Assembly (NCBI GenBank): GCA_013076295.1
Contig: RQOL01000791.1
Location: 17,744 to 81,743 of the forward strand
DNA from: Sanderia malayensis
Lineage: Eukaryota > Cnidaria > Scyphozoa > Semaeostomeae > Pelagiidae
Direction of reading: 5' to 3'
Length of the DNA: 64,000 nt
Notes under the pieces: model-generated
Database searches by the model: none
What the model was told of the DNA's origin: nothing
Seen by the model: the letters and a program-made list of their open reading frames with translations, nothing else
Translations under genes and position numbers: made by a program
Shown here: positions 13,640-25,009 of the stretch, piece after piece
Numbering within the stretch: the first letter of the stretch is position 1
How the letters are laid out: every line of letters starts with the position of its first letter

Positions 13640-13811
13640 ACAATTGTGACAATAGATAGACAGGGGAGTGAGGGCGAGCCAAACCACTGTACGTGGGGTC
13701 GGAAGAGGCATGAGCGTTAGCGAATGCAGCGCACGAAGTGCGCCAACCACATTAAACTTTTGTTGCTTGGGGGGCTCCGGGAAGCGAGCGTATGCGAGCG
13801 CCCCCGGCTGG
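13640..13811 (+). repeat. GC-rich hairpin 3' terminus ending CTGG
   Basis: The segment runs from the GACAATAGATAGACAG motif to CCCCCGGCTGG. It contains GCGCACGAAGTGCGC at 13729-13743, a 6-bp stem with a GAA triloop, and GCGAGCG-type runs. It ends in CTGG (13808-13811), an allowed Helitron CTRR ending. The same module closes every Helitron-like unit in the window. Confidence 0.7.
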
Positions 13812-15460
13812 TCTCTATTATATAATCTACGTCGACACGTGACCGGCCGACTGTGAACAATAGGCTATTGTTTGTTGAACAATCGACGTTCGAAAAAACA
13901 ATGGGATCAAAGGAGCGGGCGTTGCCACTCAAAGGCTTTTTTCCTGGGGGTCAATAAGGGTGCAAATTGGTATGGAAATGATCGCTGCGTTGTGCTGATG
14001 AAACTAAAGCTTTCCGCTAATTTCTAACCCCAGCGGTTCGGGAGTTATGGCCAATTTTGTGTTCCGACCTTCTAGAAAGTTCCGAGGACGGAGTTAATGA
14101 GATGCAAAACGAGCAGGGAGAAGCACGTGTTTTTTCGGTTGAACGGGCGGCAAGTTGCTCGGGTTTAAACGTGAATACGTGCCGGAAATCAATTGTAAAG
14201 ACGTGTCAATTGTTGTCAAGACCTGTGGAGACAATTGGTGAACAATTATTTCAAAGTATTTCCTTTATTCAATTGTTTTTGGCTTTAAATAGCACGAGTT
14301 TTGTTTTGTTTAACCTCACGTTTTTTGTGTTGAGCCGAGGGCCTAACCAAAACACGAAGACAATTTTGATTTTCTCGGGTTGTTCTGGGCCGATTTTGTC
14401 CATTTAAATTTTAGATAACTGTTTATTTACACGAGAACTAAAGTTATCTGGGGCTGTTTTTTTTGTTTTGTCGATTTTCCTCTGATTTTGGACAGTTTTG
14501 GCCGAGTTTGGGTTTTGCTGGAAAACACGAAATTTTCAAGCAACACGCGTGTGTTTTGCATTTGCGAAAATTATTTTTTAACCTGCCAAAACTTTGTTTT
14601 TTTCACCCAAATACTTTCGATAAATGTTCGCCAAGCTATTAGCTTCATTTTGATATTTTCGTGGGTTCTGTAGGACGAAAATTCGCCACGTTAATTTAAT
14701 TTGAAAGTTTTAGTGTTTAGGGTATGTATTGTAGGGTATGTATTGTAGGGCATGTATTGTAGGGTATGTATTGTAGGGTATGTTATGTAGGGTATGTATT
14801 GTAGGGTATTTATTGTAGGGTATGTATTGTAGGGTATGTATTGTAGGGTATGTATTGTAGGGTATGTATTGTAGGGTATGTTATGTAGGGTATGTATTGT
14901 AGGGTATTTATTGTAGGGTATGTATTGTAAGGTATTTATTGTAGGGTATGTATTGTAGGGTATGTATTGTAGGGTATGTATTGTAGGGTATGTATTGTAG
15001 GGTATGTTATGTAGGGTATGTATTGTAGGGTATTTATTGTAGGGTATGTATTGTAAGGTATTTATTGTAGGGTATGTATTGTAGGGTATGTATTGTAGGG
15101 TATGTATTGTAGGGTATGTATTGTAGGGTATGTATTGTAGGGTATGTATTGTAGGGTATGTATTGTAGGGTATGTATGGTAGGCTATGTATTGTAGGGTA
15201 TGTATTGTAGGGTATGTATTGTAGGGTATGTATTGTAGGGTATTTATTGTAGGGTATGTATTGTAGGGTATGTATTGTAGGGTTTGTATTGTAGGGTATG
15301 TATTGTAGGGTATGTATTGTAGGGTATGTATGTATGTATGTATGTATGTATGTATGGGCATGAGCGGCAGCGAATGCAGCGCGCGGAGCGCGCCAACCAC
15401 ATTAAACTTTTTGTACTTGACGGGCTCCGGGAAGCGAGCGTAGCGAGTGCCCCCGGCTAG
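13812..15460 (+). mobile_element. Non-autonomous Helitron-like unit P1
   Basis: It starts TCTCTATTATATAAT directly after CTGG of the previous unit, and has CACGTG 23-28 bases in. A body of about 0.9 kb (13812-14715) is followed by the 14-bp satellite, a short (TATG)n tract and the GC hairpin module. It ends CCCCGGCTAG at 15460. An open frame at 14057-14407 has relatives in other units but looks incidental. Confidence 0.7.
14720..15357 (+). repeat. 14-bp satellite array with (TATG)n tail
   Basis: Tandem copies of TATGTATTGTAGGG with common variants (TATTTATTGTAGGG, TATGTTATGTAGGG) run to about 15327, then pure TATG to 15357. Translations of such arrays give 14-residue periodic open frames that are artefacts. 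Confidence 0.97.
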
Positions 15461-16900
15461 TCTATATATAATAAAATATGATCACACGTGACCAGGAAGC
15501 GCTACACAATGGGCCGTTGTCTCCGGAACAATCGACGTTCGACCAAACAATGGCAACCTTCGATCAAACAATGGGATCAAAGGAGCGGGGCTTGATATCA
15601 TAAAGGCTTTTTTTTTGGGTGCAAATAAGGGTGCAAATCGGCATAGAAATGATCGCTGCATTCTGCTGATGAAAGTAAACTATGTTGCTAATTTCTACTC
15701 CAAGCGGTTCGGGAGTTATGGCCAATTTTGTGGTGCGACTTTCTAAAAAGTCCCTAGGACAGAGTTAATGAGATGCAAAACGAGCAGGGAGAAGCAAGTT
15801 TTTTTTGGTTGAAAAGGCGGCAAGAGGCTCGGGTTTATGCATGAATACGTGCCGCAAATCAATTGTAAAGACGTGTGAATTGTTCTCAGGGCCTGTGGAG
15901 ACAATGTGTGGACAATTATTTCAAGGTATTTCCTTTATTTCATTTTTTTTGGCTGAAAATAGCACGAGTTTTGTTTTGTTTAACCTCACGTTTTTCCTCT
16001 TCAGCCGAGGGCCTAACAAAAACACGAGGACAATTTTGATTTTCTTGGGTCGTTCTGGGCCGATTTTCTCCATTTCAACTTTCGACAACTGTTTATTTAC
16101 ACGAGAACTAAAGTTATCTGGGGTTGTTTTTTTTGTTTTGTCGATTTTCCTCTGTTTTTGGACACTTTTAGCCGAGATTGGGTTTTGGTGGAAAACACGA
16201 AATTTTCAAGCAACACGCGTGTGTTTTGCATTTGCCAAAATTAATTTTTAACCTGCCAAAACTTTGTTTTTTTCACCCAAATACTTTCGATAAATATTCG
16301 CCAAGCTATTAGCTTCATGTTGGTGTAATTTCAGTTCAAATGGACTAATTTTGACCAAGTTAGGGAGATTTTTGTGTTTTGAAAGTTGCCTGATGAATAA
16401 ATTTTTTCACGGCTTTTGTCTTGGGCTGCACTAAATACTCCCTTAAAATTCAAAACAACACTGTTAAGAAATGTTAATATTTTAATCAGATTCGCTGTTT
16501 TCTTAGCTACAGTTTGATATATTTTTTACTAGAGATTGAGTTTCAATTTTCCAGGATTGATTAAATTTTTGAAGGCAACTTTTTTTTTTCAAACTTCACA
16601 CTGAAGCTTACAACTTTCGGAACCAGCTTTCAGGGGGGCGGCAGGGTGGGCGCTGCCACGGGGGAAGATGTAGGGTTTGTATTGTAGGGTATGTATTGTA
16701 GGGTATGTTATGTGGGGTATGTATTGTAGGGTATGTATGTAGGGTATGTATGTAGGGTATGTATGTATGTATGTATGTATGTAGGGTATGTATGTAGGGT
16801 ATGTATGTATGTATGTATGTATGTATGTATGTATGTATGTATGTATGTATGTAGGGTATGTATATTATGTATAGTATTTATATATAGTATATAGGGTATG
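15461..16900 (+). mobile_element. 5' part of Helitron-like unit P2
   Basis: It starts TCTATATATAATAAAAT right after CTAG at 15457-15460, with CACGTG near 15485. It has a 1.2-kb body and then the 14-mer array and (TATG)n (16671-16870). No hairpin 3' terminus follows here; the next one on this strand is at 32412. So this is either a truncated unit or the true 5' end of the giant RepHel element. Confidence 0.65.
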
Positions 16901-17492
16901 TATTAATGTATATATTTATGTATAGTATCTATAGTAGGTATGTTAATATTAATATGTAATGCTTCTATTTCTAACTTTTGTAATTCTTCAAAAAAGATCA
17001 CTGCAAAACAGACACTGTCCTTCTTTTTGAACAAATGATCTTCAATTAACAGATCTTCAAATGAACTCACCTCACTATAATAATGTTCACAAGGAAGGAC
17101 CACAAACATTCACTTTATGTCTGGGCACCTGAAAAACAAGAAGAAATCATGTAATATACTTCATAGCATGTTGGCTCATCTCAGTTCTTTTCATGTGGCC
17201 TGAAGTCTATAAATATAAGTAATTTATTGTAACTGCAAATCATTAATGAATTACCTCCACCTCATGTGTTCACCCAGTGAAAAAACGTATTAAACCTTCT
17301 TACCTTTTGTCAACCTTCCATGGCCTACTCTTATTATTGGTATTTTCACCAGCGGCAATATTTCTGAAGATATAACAGATCACCAAAAATCAATGTACTT
17401 CATTCTCCATGTGTCCGAGAAATGGTGTATTTCTAGATATCATGCATAATAAAGTCTACCAAATTATTTCTTCTTATACTTAGAGGTTCCCC
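16901..17492. other. Unique sequence between satellite and RepHel leader
   Basis: AT-rich sequence found once in the window. A minus-strand open frame (17109-16903) reads FVVLPCEHYYSEVSSFEDLL and looks protein-like, but no gene could be built around it. Nothing else is recognised. Confidence 0.35.
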
Positions 17493-18847
17493 TCCACAAC
17501 CGCACCTCTCCCCATCATCAACGAAGACCAAGGCCGTTTTTCTCTTCGGTGCCAAGTACATGCTCTTGATGTTGTTGTGTTCAACTGCCTTTCTGTCGAA
17601 TCGAATGGATCATCATGAGAATAATAATAACAACAACGAGGCACGCCGCCGAATAGAGGCCACAAAACTTTCAAGTTGGCGCGAATTTAAAATAGCAATT
17701 GCGTGTTTACTTTCTTGCTACAGCAAATGTAACATTTTTGTTCAATATCTAACGTTGTTAGAAATTGCAGAAAATAATAATAATATCTATATATTGAAAA
17801 AAAAATTATTAGAAAGATTGTTCTACTTTGTTATTGGTGAGTTGATTATTGAAATTTACCTTTTCTAAACAATCCTTATTTACACCGACAGCGTCTTCTT
17901 TAAAGCAACGTTGTCTTTCATTGCATCGCAATGCACTGTCTTTTTAGCGTTTCTGTCATCTGCTTTTTAGCGTTTCTGTTATCTGGTTTCTCGGCTTATG
18001 TCCAGCCAGTTTTGTTATTAACAAAGTAAAGTAAAGTGAAGTTTTTTTATAAATTAAGTATTTCACTCCTTCACTTCAGCATGACCTTTTATTCTCATTT
18101 CTTCACTCAATCTATCAACATAATAATATACAAGCTGACAATGTTAAACATTCCTTAGTATCAATGGCAACTTTCTGTTTACAAGATATTCAATTCATCC
18201 AAAACATCTTTCTTCTTTTGTAAAAACAGGTTTTCAAACAAGTTCATTCCTCAGAATATTTGGTGAGTGTGACAAGAATTGTTCCTATACAAAGCCTATT
18301 TTAATTAATGTTTAAATGCCTCACCCTGTAATGTACATTCATATCCCAAATCTGAAGCTTAGCTACTATATTTAAAGTGGTATTAACAATTGCAACAATT
18401 TATTATCAATAGAAAGCAAATTTACTGCATAATGCAAATCAAATCTAGCCTTATAATACAAACACATCAAATGTGATTTATACATTTTTCTTTCCAAAAA
18501 TGAAAAGGATCATTAACTTCTCCAATTTATACATTATCAAAACTGTTTTCCTTTTAGTTGTTAAAGAACACAATAGAAAGAGTGATGTAGGTCATAAGAG
18601 AAAGTGCTCAAATATTTTTTTTGGAAACTTTAAATAACCAATAATTTAATTCAACAATCAAGAGTAATCCCAAACATTTCTTACAATTATGTTTTAAATT
18701 ATTTATTTTATCCTGCAGCTCACCACAAAACAACAACCCCATCCAGTTGCTCACAAAAATCACTCTTATTTCAAATTTTAACATTTTCACTTAAATTGGG
18801 TTGCATATAAACACATTTTTTTCTTTTTTTATATAACATCTCGCAAA
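17493..18847 (+). promoter_or_regulatory. RepHel leader region, copy 2
   Basis: Non-coding upstream region. Its first 200 bases recur at 30425-30618. A TATAAA sits at 18806-18811, 37 bases before the RepHel ATG, and also occurs in copy 1 near 111. It is a possible TATA box with a very short 5' UTR; no other promoter element is obvious. Confidence 0.3.
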
Positions 18848-21800
18848 ATGCCAAAAAAAGCCAGAAAAAGCATCACCGGTACAAGGCGCAGCAATCAATT
18901 ACGGGAAGCAAATCGCCGCTGTCGTGAGAATAACCAACAGCCTCATCCTGCTGATTTACCACCTGATAATATGGTACAGGGAGCAGTGAATGATCTTCAC
19001 CAGTTGCAGCAAGAATACCCCCAGCAACCAGCCCCAGAATATCAACCACTCCCGCTTCATTATCCACAGATGCAGGCATTGTATGTGCCACGGCAACTAC
19101 CTGCGATGCTTCCCCACTACGGACTTATAGCAGTACCACAACCAGGCTTACAATATCCTGCAGCACTGGCCCCTCAACTTCAGGTACACAACCCAATAAT
19201 TTGTACTGAACTTTCAAAATAGATAACTCTATATTATACAACTATTTGAAATTAACAACGATCAAAATAAAACCAGTTATTATATCAAGCAAATTGTCAA
19301 TACTTTTTCATCTCTGCAGGTACCGCCAATCATTATGCAATTGCAACCATCCCTTCTGAATCATAATCATGCAGGTGAAGCGGCAATAGAAACGGCAGAT
19401 GTGGAAATGCTTAATGTAAATCAAGCTCAAGATGACAATGAGGTAAAATAAAATTGTTAACACAAGCTAACTACTGCTAGTCAAGTCCATTTTCCATAAC
19501 CCAAATGCCTCATGCAATTTGACTATTTTCCACATGTACTATAAGTTTCCATATTTATTTATATCAATTTACACAATCACACAGTAATGACATTAACATT
19601 TCCAATAACTAATAACTTTATGTAAATAATTTCGTTTCCTTTTCATTTCAACAGATACGGCCAATGCAGATGCAACCCCAAACACATATTGAAAATGAAA
19701 ATAATGAAATTGAAAGGCCGGCACAACCTGATGAAATCAACGTGGAACAACACATTCTAATTCCACATGATAATCAGGTAAAATAGACTACCATCACAAT
19801 TGCCATAAAATACACCTGTCATTCTCCACAGGACCATGTCAGGAAATTATTTTGCTCTCTAAATAGACATATCTTCACAAGTCTCAGTTTTATGCATTTC
19901 AAAACACATGATTGAATTATATTAACTTATATTACATTGCATTTCAGGATCCACAAATATTGCCTGCTGCTATGCAATTGCAAGCCAACATTCAAAATGA
20001 GAATGGAGGGAATGAAATGGCGGTACCACTCCAAGAAGTTGAAATGCAAGACGAAATCCTACCACAACACCAAGATGATTTCCCCCAACCCATCAAACAT
20101 CAAGAAAGGGAAGTAGATCAACCTATTCTTGAAATTCCTCAATTCTCCCCAATGCCTCATCATCTTGGAAAAATGACCAGAACATGTATTCACTGTGAAG
20201 CGAAGTACTTCCGAGAGGAACTCAACACAAGAAAACAATACAACAAATGTTGTATGGGAGGATTAATAACTCTCGACCCCATTCAACCACCCCCGGCAAA
20301 TGTCATGCATTTATACACTGGAACTACTGATGAATCTAAATATTTTCTCAAAAATTTCCGTAGATACAATTCACTAATGGCGATGGCATCCTGGACAGCT
20401 AACGTTGTAAGACACGCTAATGCAGGACCACCAGTCATCACCATACATGGAAGTGCATACCATATGACAGGTAAATATAACGTCCCTCTCTTAGTAGCTC
20501 TTATATTATCCTACATTTTCATATAATAGCTTCACGTGATGAAACGGATGTTGACAGAACGCCCAAGTCCTTTCCCACCCAATCTACAATGGATTAGCTC
20601 TCTATCCTTGCCTTGATATTAAGAGTTGTCCAATCGAAAATCAAGGCGCTTTATGATGCTTTTATAACAAGGCACTGGCTGCATTGAAAATTGTAGTTGA
20701 TATAACGAAGTACAATTTAGAATGTTTCCTTCAATTCAACAGGGGTAACTGAAACCGACAGGTCCCGAAAATATGCAGAATTATACATTATGGACACCCA
20801 GCAAGCACTGCAAGAACGCCAGAACACAGCCAGAGAACAAAACTTGGACTTAGACATGGTGGCGCTGCTGCAAAACGAATTGATGGCAGTAAATCGGTTT
20901 GCTCAACATTTTAAAACAATGGGAGAAGTACTGGAAGAGCAAAGGCAGCAAGCCATTGCCAATGATCAGCCAATTCCCACGTTCAAGATGATTATTACCG
21001 GTCGCCCAGAACAAGATCAAAGATATGATAATCCTACTGCCAGAGAAATTGCAGCAGTCTGCACTACACGCAATGGCGGTGCTCCTAATCCCGAGAATAG
21101 AGAGCTTCAAATTCGAACAAGGCGTGGCAATCTTATGAAGATTAATGCCTTAGATCCCGTTGCGGATCCTCTAACCTATCCATTGTTGTTCTTTCAGGGT
21201 GATCGGGGTTACAGCTTGGACCTTCAACATCTACCTACACGTCGAGGACAAGACCAGGAAAATCCTGATCGTGTCCACCGTGTCAGACTCACAATCGCCG
21301 AATATTATTCGTACCGAATACAAGTCAGAAATCAACTGTCTACGATCCACAGCATAACACTTCTCTTTCAGCAATATCTGGTGGATGCATACACCAAAAT
21401 AGAAGGAAACAAGTTCAACTGGATTTTGCCAAATCAACGGCAAATACGTGCTGACAGTTATCGAGGCCTGATGGATCACCTGAACAGAAGGGCTGAAATC
21501 GAAAATCAAATGGCCAGGGCAAACAATCCCAACGAACCCCTTCATATTGATGTCGGTCGTGTTGTCATACTTCCCTCATCTTTTTCAGGCAGTCAACGAA
21601 ATATGTACCAGAACTTTCAAGATGCAATGACCATCGTAAGAAAGTATGGCAAGCCTGACATCTTCCTAACCATGACGGCCAATCCCAAGTGGAAGGAGAT
21701 TTCAGAAAACATTCTACCACACCAGAAGGCGAATGACCGGCCTGACATCGTCACACGAGTATTTCAACAGAATTTACAAGAACTACTGGAAGATGTCCTT

Positions 21801-24800
21801 CACAAGCACATTCTCGGACACACTATTGCACATGTATATGTCATCGAATTTCAGAAGAGAGGACTACCTCACGCTCACATGATTCTGTTCCTCTCTGAGG
21901 CTGATAGACCACGAACACCTGAAGAGGTAACATCTATAGCAATAATTTATTATAGAGTAAAAGATAGATTTATTATAGATTTATTATTGAGTATGATATA
22001 TAATCATCAGCTGTATGGCTTAGTAAAAACACAATGTATTCTGGTGTGTACAACTTACATGTGATATTTTTCTTCAAAATCTACAGGTGGATCGACTCAT
22101 ATCAGCTGAAATTCCGGACCCACAGGATGCAAGATATCACAAACTGGTACTGAAGCACATGACACATGGACCATGCGGTGATATAAACCCCGGATGTGTT
22201 TGCATGGAGAATAACAAATGCAAGAAACGATTTCCGAAAGATCGCACTGCCGAAACACAAGTCAATGCGAATGGTTATCCCTCTACAGACGACGTTGTCG
22301 TCACCCAGTCAATCTGGAAGATCGACTTCTAGATGATACATGGGTTGTGCCACATAATCGCCATCTTCTACTCAAGTATCAGTGTCACATTAATCTCGAA
22401 ATATGTAGCACTGTCAAGTCCGTGAAATATATTTTCAAATATATTCATAAAGGACAAGACATGGCACACGTGGAAATTCTTGAAGGACAGCAACAACAAG
22501 TACCACAAGATATTGAGCACGATGAAGTACGCCAATACATCAACGCTCGGTACATTGGACCACACGAAGCTGTTCACAGAATATTCCAATTTTCAATGCA
22601 CGAAAAAAGTCACACTATAAAATGTCTGCATGTTCATTTACCTGATCAGCAGACCGTATAATTTCAGGATAATGGAAGGGTCGAACAATTACAAAACATC
22701 AATGAAAAAACCACGCTGACGTCTTGGTTTGAATTGAATGCACAAGACCCGGCTGCACGCCAATATCTCTATCACGAGATTCCTGAACACTATGTTTTCA
22801 ACGAGCGCACCAAAACATGGAAAGCAAGACAGCGGAGAACACTGCCTGTCATAGGCAGAATATATCAAGTTCACCCACGACCATGTGAGCAAAGATTCGC
22901 ACTGAGACTATTGCTTCTCCATAAACGAGGTGCCACGTCGTTTGAAGATCTTCGCACGAAAGAAGGAAACCTATGCAATTCCTTCAAAGACGCTGCTTTA
23001 GCGCTAGGTCTGTTGGAGGATGATGCTGAAATAATACACTGTTTGGAGGAGGCAGTCATTTTTAACATGCCAATACAACTGAGACAGTTGTTTGCAACAT
23101 TACTCCTTTTTCAAACACCTTCAGATATCGCAGCACTCTTCAACATGTTCAAAGAAGCATTAAGTGAAGACTTTGTAAGACGTGATCAACTCAATCATCC
23201 AGATATGGCCATAGCTTTTGAAGACCGACGCATGTATCAATGTCTACATGACATTGACGAAAATTTGAAAGTACATGGTCAATCGATCACTAATTATGCT
23301 GACCTTCCTCAACTTCCAGCCGACTATGTCATTCCTGAACGAGGTACTAATGTGTTATTTTCAAATATGTACTGTATTAGTAACAATATAATAATGTATC
23401 CTAACATTGTGCAGACAAGGGCATTTACGTGTTTTTGCACATTGATTTTCCTCGCTTTCTTTACGATTTTATTGCAATATATTTCACTTGTTATTACAGA
23501 GGAAGATGACATGGATGTTGGCAATGCCAGAGAGGAAGGAGAACGAATGCTGGCCGCATTGAACCCTGAACAGCGAGCCATATACACGGGAATCACTGAT
23601 GCTATCAACGCGCAATCCGAACAGAACTGTCACTTTGTTGACGGGCCGGCTGGAACCGGGAAAACTTTCCTTTACAACACGTTGGTTCACAATCTGCAAG
23701 CCAATGGACATAAAGTTCAGTGCATGGCGTGGTCAGGAATTGCTGCAACACTGCTCATAAATGGTAGAACTTCACATTCTACCTTTCAAATACCTATACC
23801 ACTTCAAGCTGAATCAACGTGTAATGTCAAGAGACAGAGCAGGGGAGCACAGGTATTGCGCGAAACTATCCTTTTCATATGGGATGAAGCTTCCATGATT
23901 CCCGCACTTGCATTACAAGCAGTCGACCGACTGCTTCGAGACATTACACATGTCGACAGACCATTTGGTGGCAAGTTCATGCTACTTGGTGGTGACTTCA
24001 GACAAGTTCTACCTGTCGTCACGAAAGCAGGAAGGGAAAGAATTGTAGCAGAGACTCTAAAATCACACCAGATCATTGATCTATGGACAAAGTTTCAGCA
24101 GCATCGCTTACACACCAACATGAGAGCCGTTCAAGATGATTCATACCGTGAATTCTCAGAATGGCTTCTCAGACTTGGCAACAAGCAAGAAGCACACGAT
24201 GCACTGGACAACGTAATTCTGCCACAACAGGCCGAACACACCAGATTCACACCTAATGATGGATCCTGTAACAATGTCTGAACGCTGTTGTCTGACTCCG
24301 AAGAATGACTTATCACATCAAGTGAACGACTTAATTCTGGACAGACTTCAAACAGCCGAAAGAACTTATTACAGCACAGACAGTATTGTCACAGACGATC
24401 CAGATGAGGAAGAGGCCTACCCCATTGAATTTCTCAACCAACTCACTCCCAATGGAATGCCGTTGCACAGACTTAAACTCAAGGTAGGAAGAGTACAATC
24501 TTTCATCCTATTAACATTAAATTATTATGTGCAAAGGTAGTGCACCATAAAATATGCGTCATTAATCACAATAATATTCATTGCATTAGGTTGGTGCAAC
24601 GATCATTCTTCTGCGGAATCTCAATCCAAAGAAAGGTCTTTGCAACGGAACAAGACTCATAGTTCGGCATCTCCGACGTCACGTGATAACAGCAGAGATC
24701 ATTACCAAGGAGCACAGAGGACAACAGGTCATGATTCCCAAGATCACAGTCTCCACTCAGGACACGGAAATGCCGTTCAGAATGAAACGGCGACAGTTTC

Positions 24801-25009
24801 CAGTCAGACTTGCATACTGCTTGACAATCAACAAGGCACAGGGGCAATCCCTGAGGTATGTTGGTTTGTACTTATCTGAGCCCGTGTTCACACATGGTCA
24901 GTTATATGTGGCCATGTCAAGAGCAACATCATTTAACGGGCTCAAAGTATTCCTCCCAGAGGAAACACACAGGAAAACAAAGAACATTGTTTTCCAAGAA
25001 GTCCTGTAA
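18848..25009 (+). pseudogene. Helitron Rep/helicase (RepHel), copy 2, nearly intact
   Basis: Rolling-circle Rep plus PIF1-type helicase, about 1665 residues if undamaged. Exons: 18848-19183, 19320-19442, 19655-19777, 19948-20470, 20743-21926, 22087-23343, 23500-24483, 24590-25009, with consistent splice phases. The N-terminus is Gln/Pro-rich, followed by a Cys cluster (CIHCEAKYF). HUH motif GLPHAHMIL is near residue 742 and KYIFKYIHKG (catalytic tyrosines) near 876. Walker A GPAGTGKT is near 1230, followed by FIWDEAS and GGDFRQVLP. C-terminal INKAQGQS and VAMSRATS precede the TAA at 25009. Defects: a one-base loss near 22276 (also in copy 1), a TAA at 22659-22661, and a 47-base loss at 24231. 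Adding the lost bases makes exons 6-7 an exact multiple of three, which supports the model. Copy 2 itself should not give a full protein. Confidence 0.95.

Larger units (their letters stand above)
1..13811 (+). mobile_element. Long Helitron-type unit, copy 1 (left end outside window)
   Basis: From base 1 this stretch is collinear with the second copy that begins near 18694, so its 5' end lies outside the window. It holds a broken RepHel gene, exon-like blocks, a small unknown gene, a terminal exon pair and a GC-rich hairpin end finishing in CTGG at 13808-13811, which fits the Helitron CTRR rule. It is followed directly by TCTC, the start of the next unit. Collinearity with copy 2 runs to about 12650, is lost where copy 2 carries the 30425-31478 fragment, and resumes from about 12930. 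Calling the whole stretch one transposon is inference; a segmental duplication that contains a Helitron is the alternative. Confidence 0.6.

Noticed and set aside
15062..15400. Long open frames with periodic Tyr/Thr/Pro residues over the 14-mer arrays
   Set aside because: A 14-bp repeat read in threes gives a 42-base, 14-residue period with no stops. These frames, and those over (CATA)n and the 115-bp minisatellite, are artefacts of tandem repeats.
16903..17109. Minus-strand 68-codon frame as a host exon
   Set aside because: It looks protein-like, but an upstream stop lies between it and the nearest good acceptor. With a single copy there is nothing to compare it with.
17560..17868. 102-codon + strand frame in the RepHel leader
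   Set aside because: It is Asn-rich through AAT/AAC runs, does not keep its frame in the related block at 30425, and has no splice or start support.
20850..21110. Minus-strand open frames inside RepHel and the LTR element
   Set aside because: They overlap conserved coding frames on the other strand and show no independent signal.
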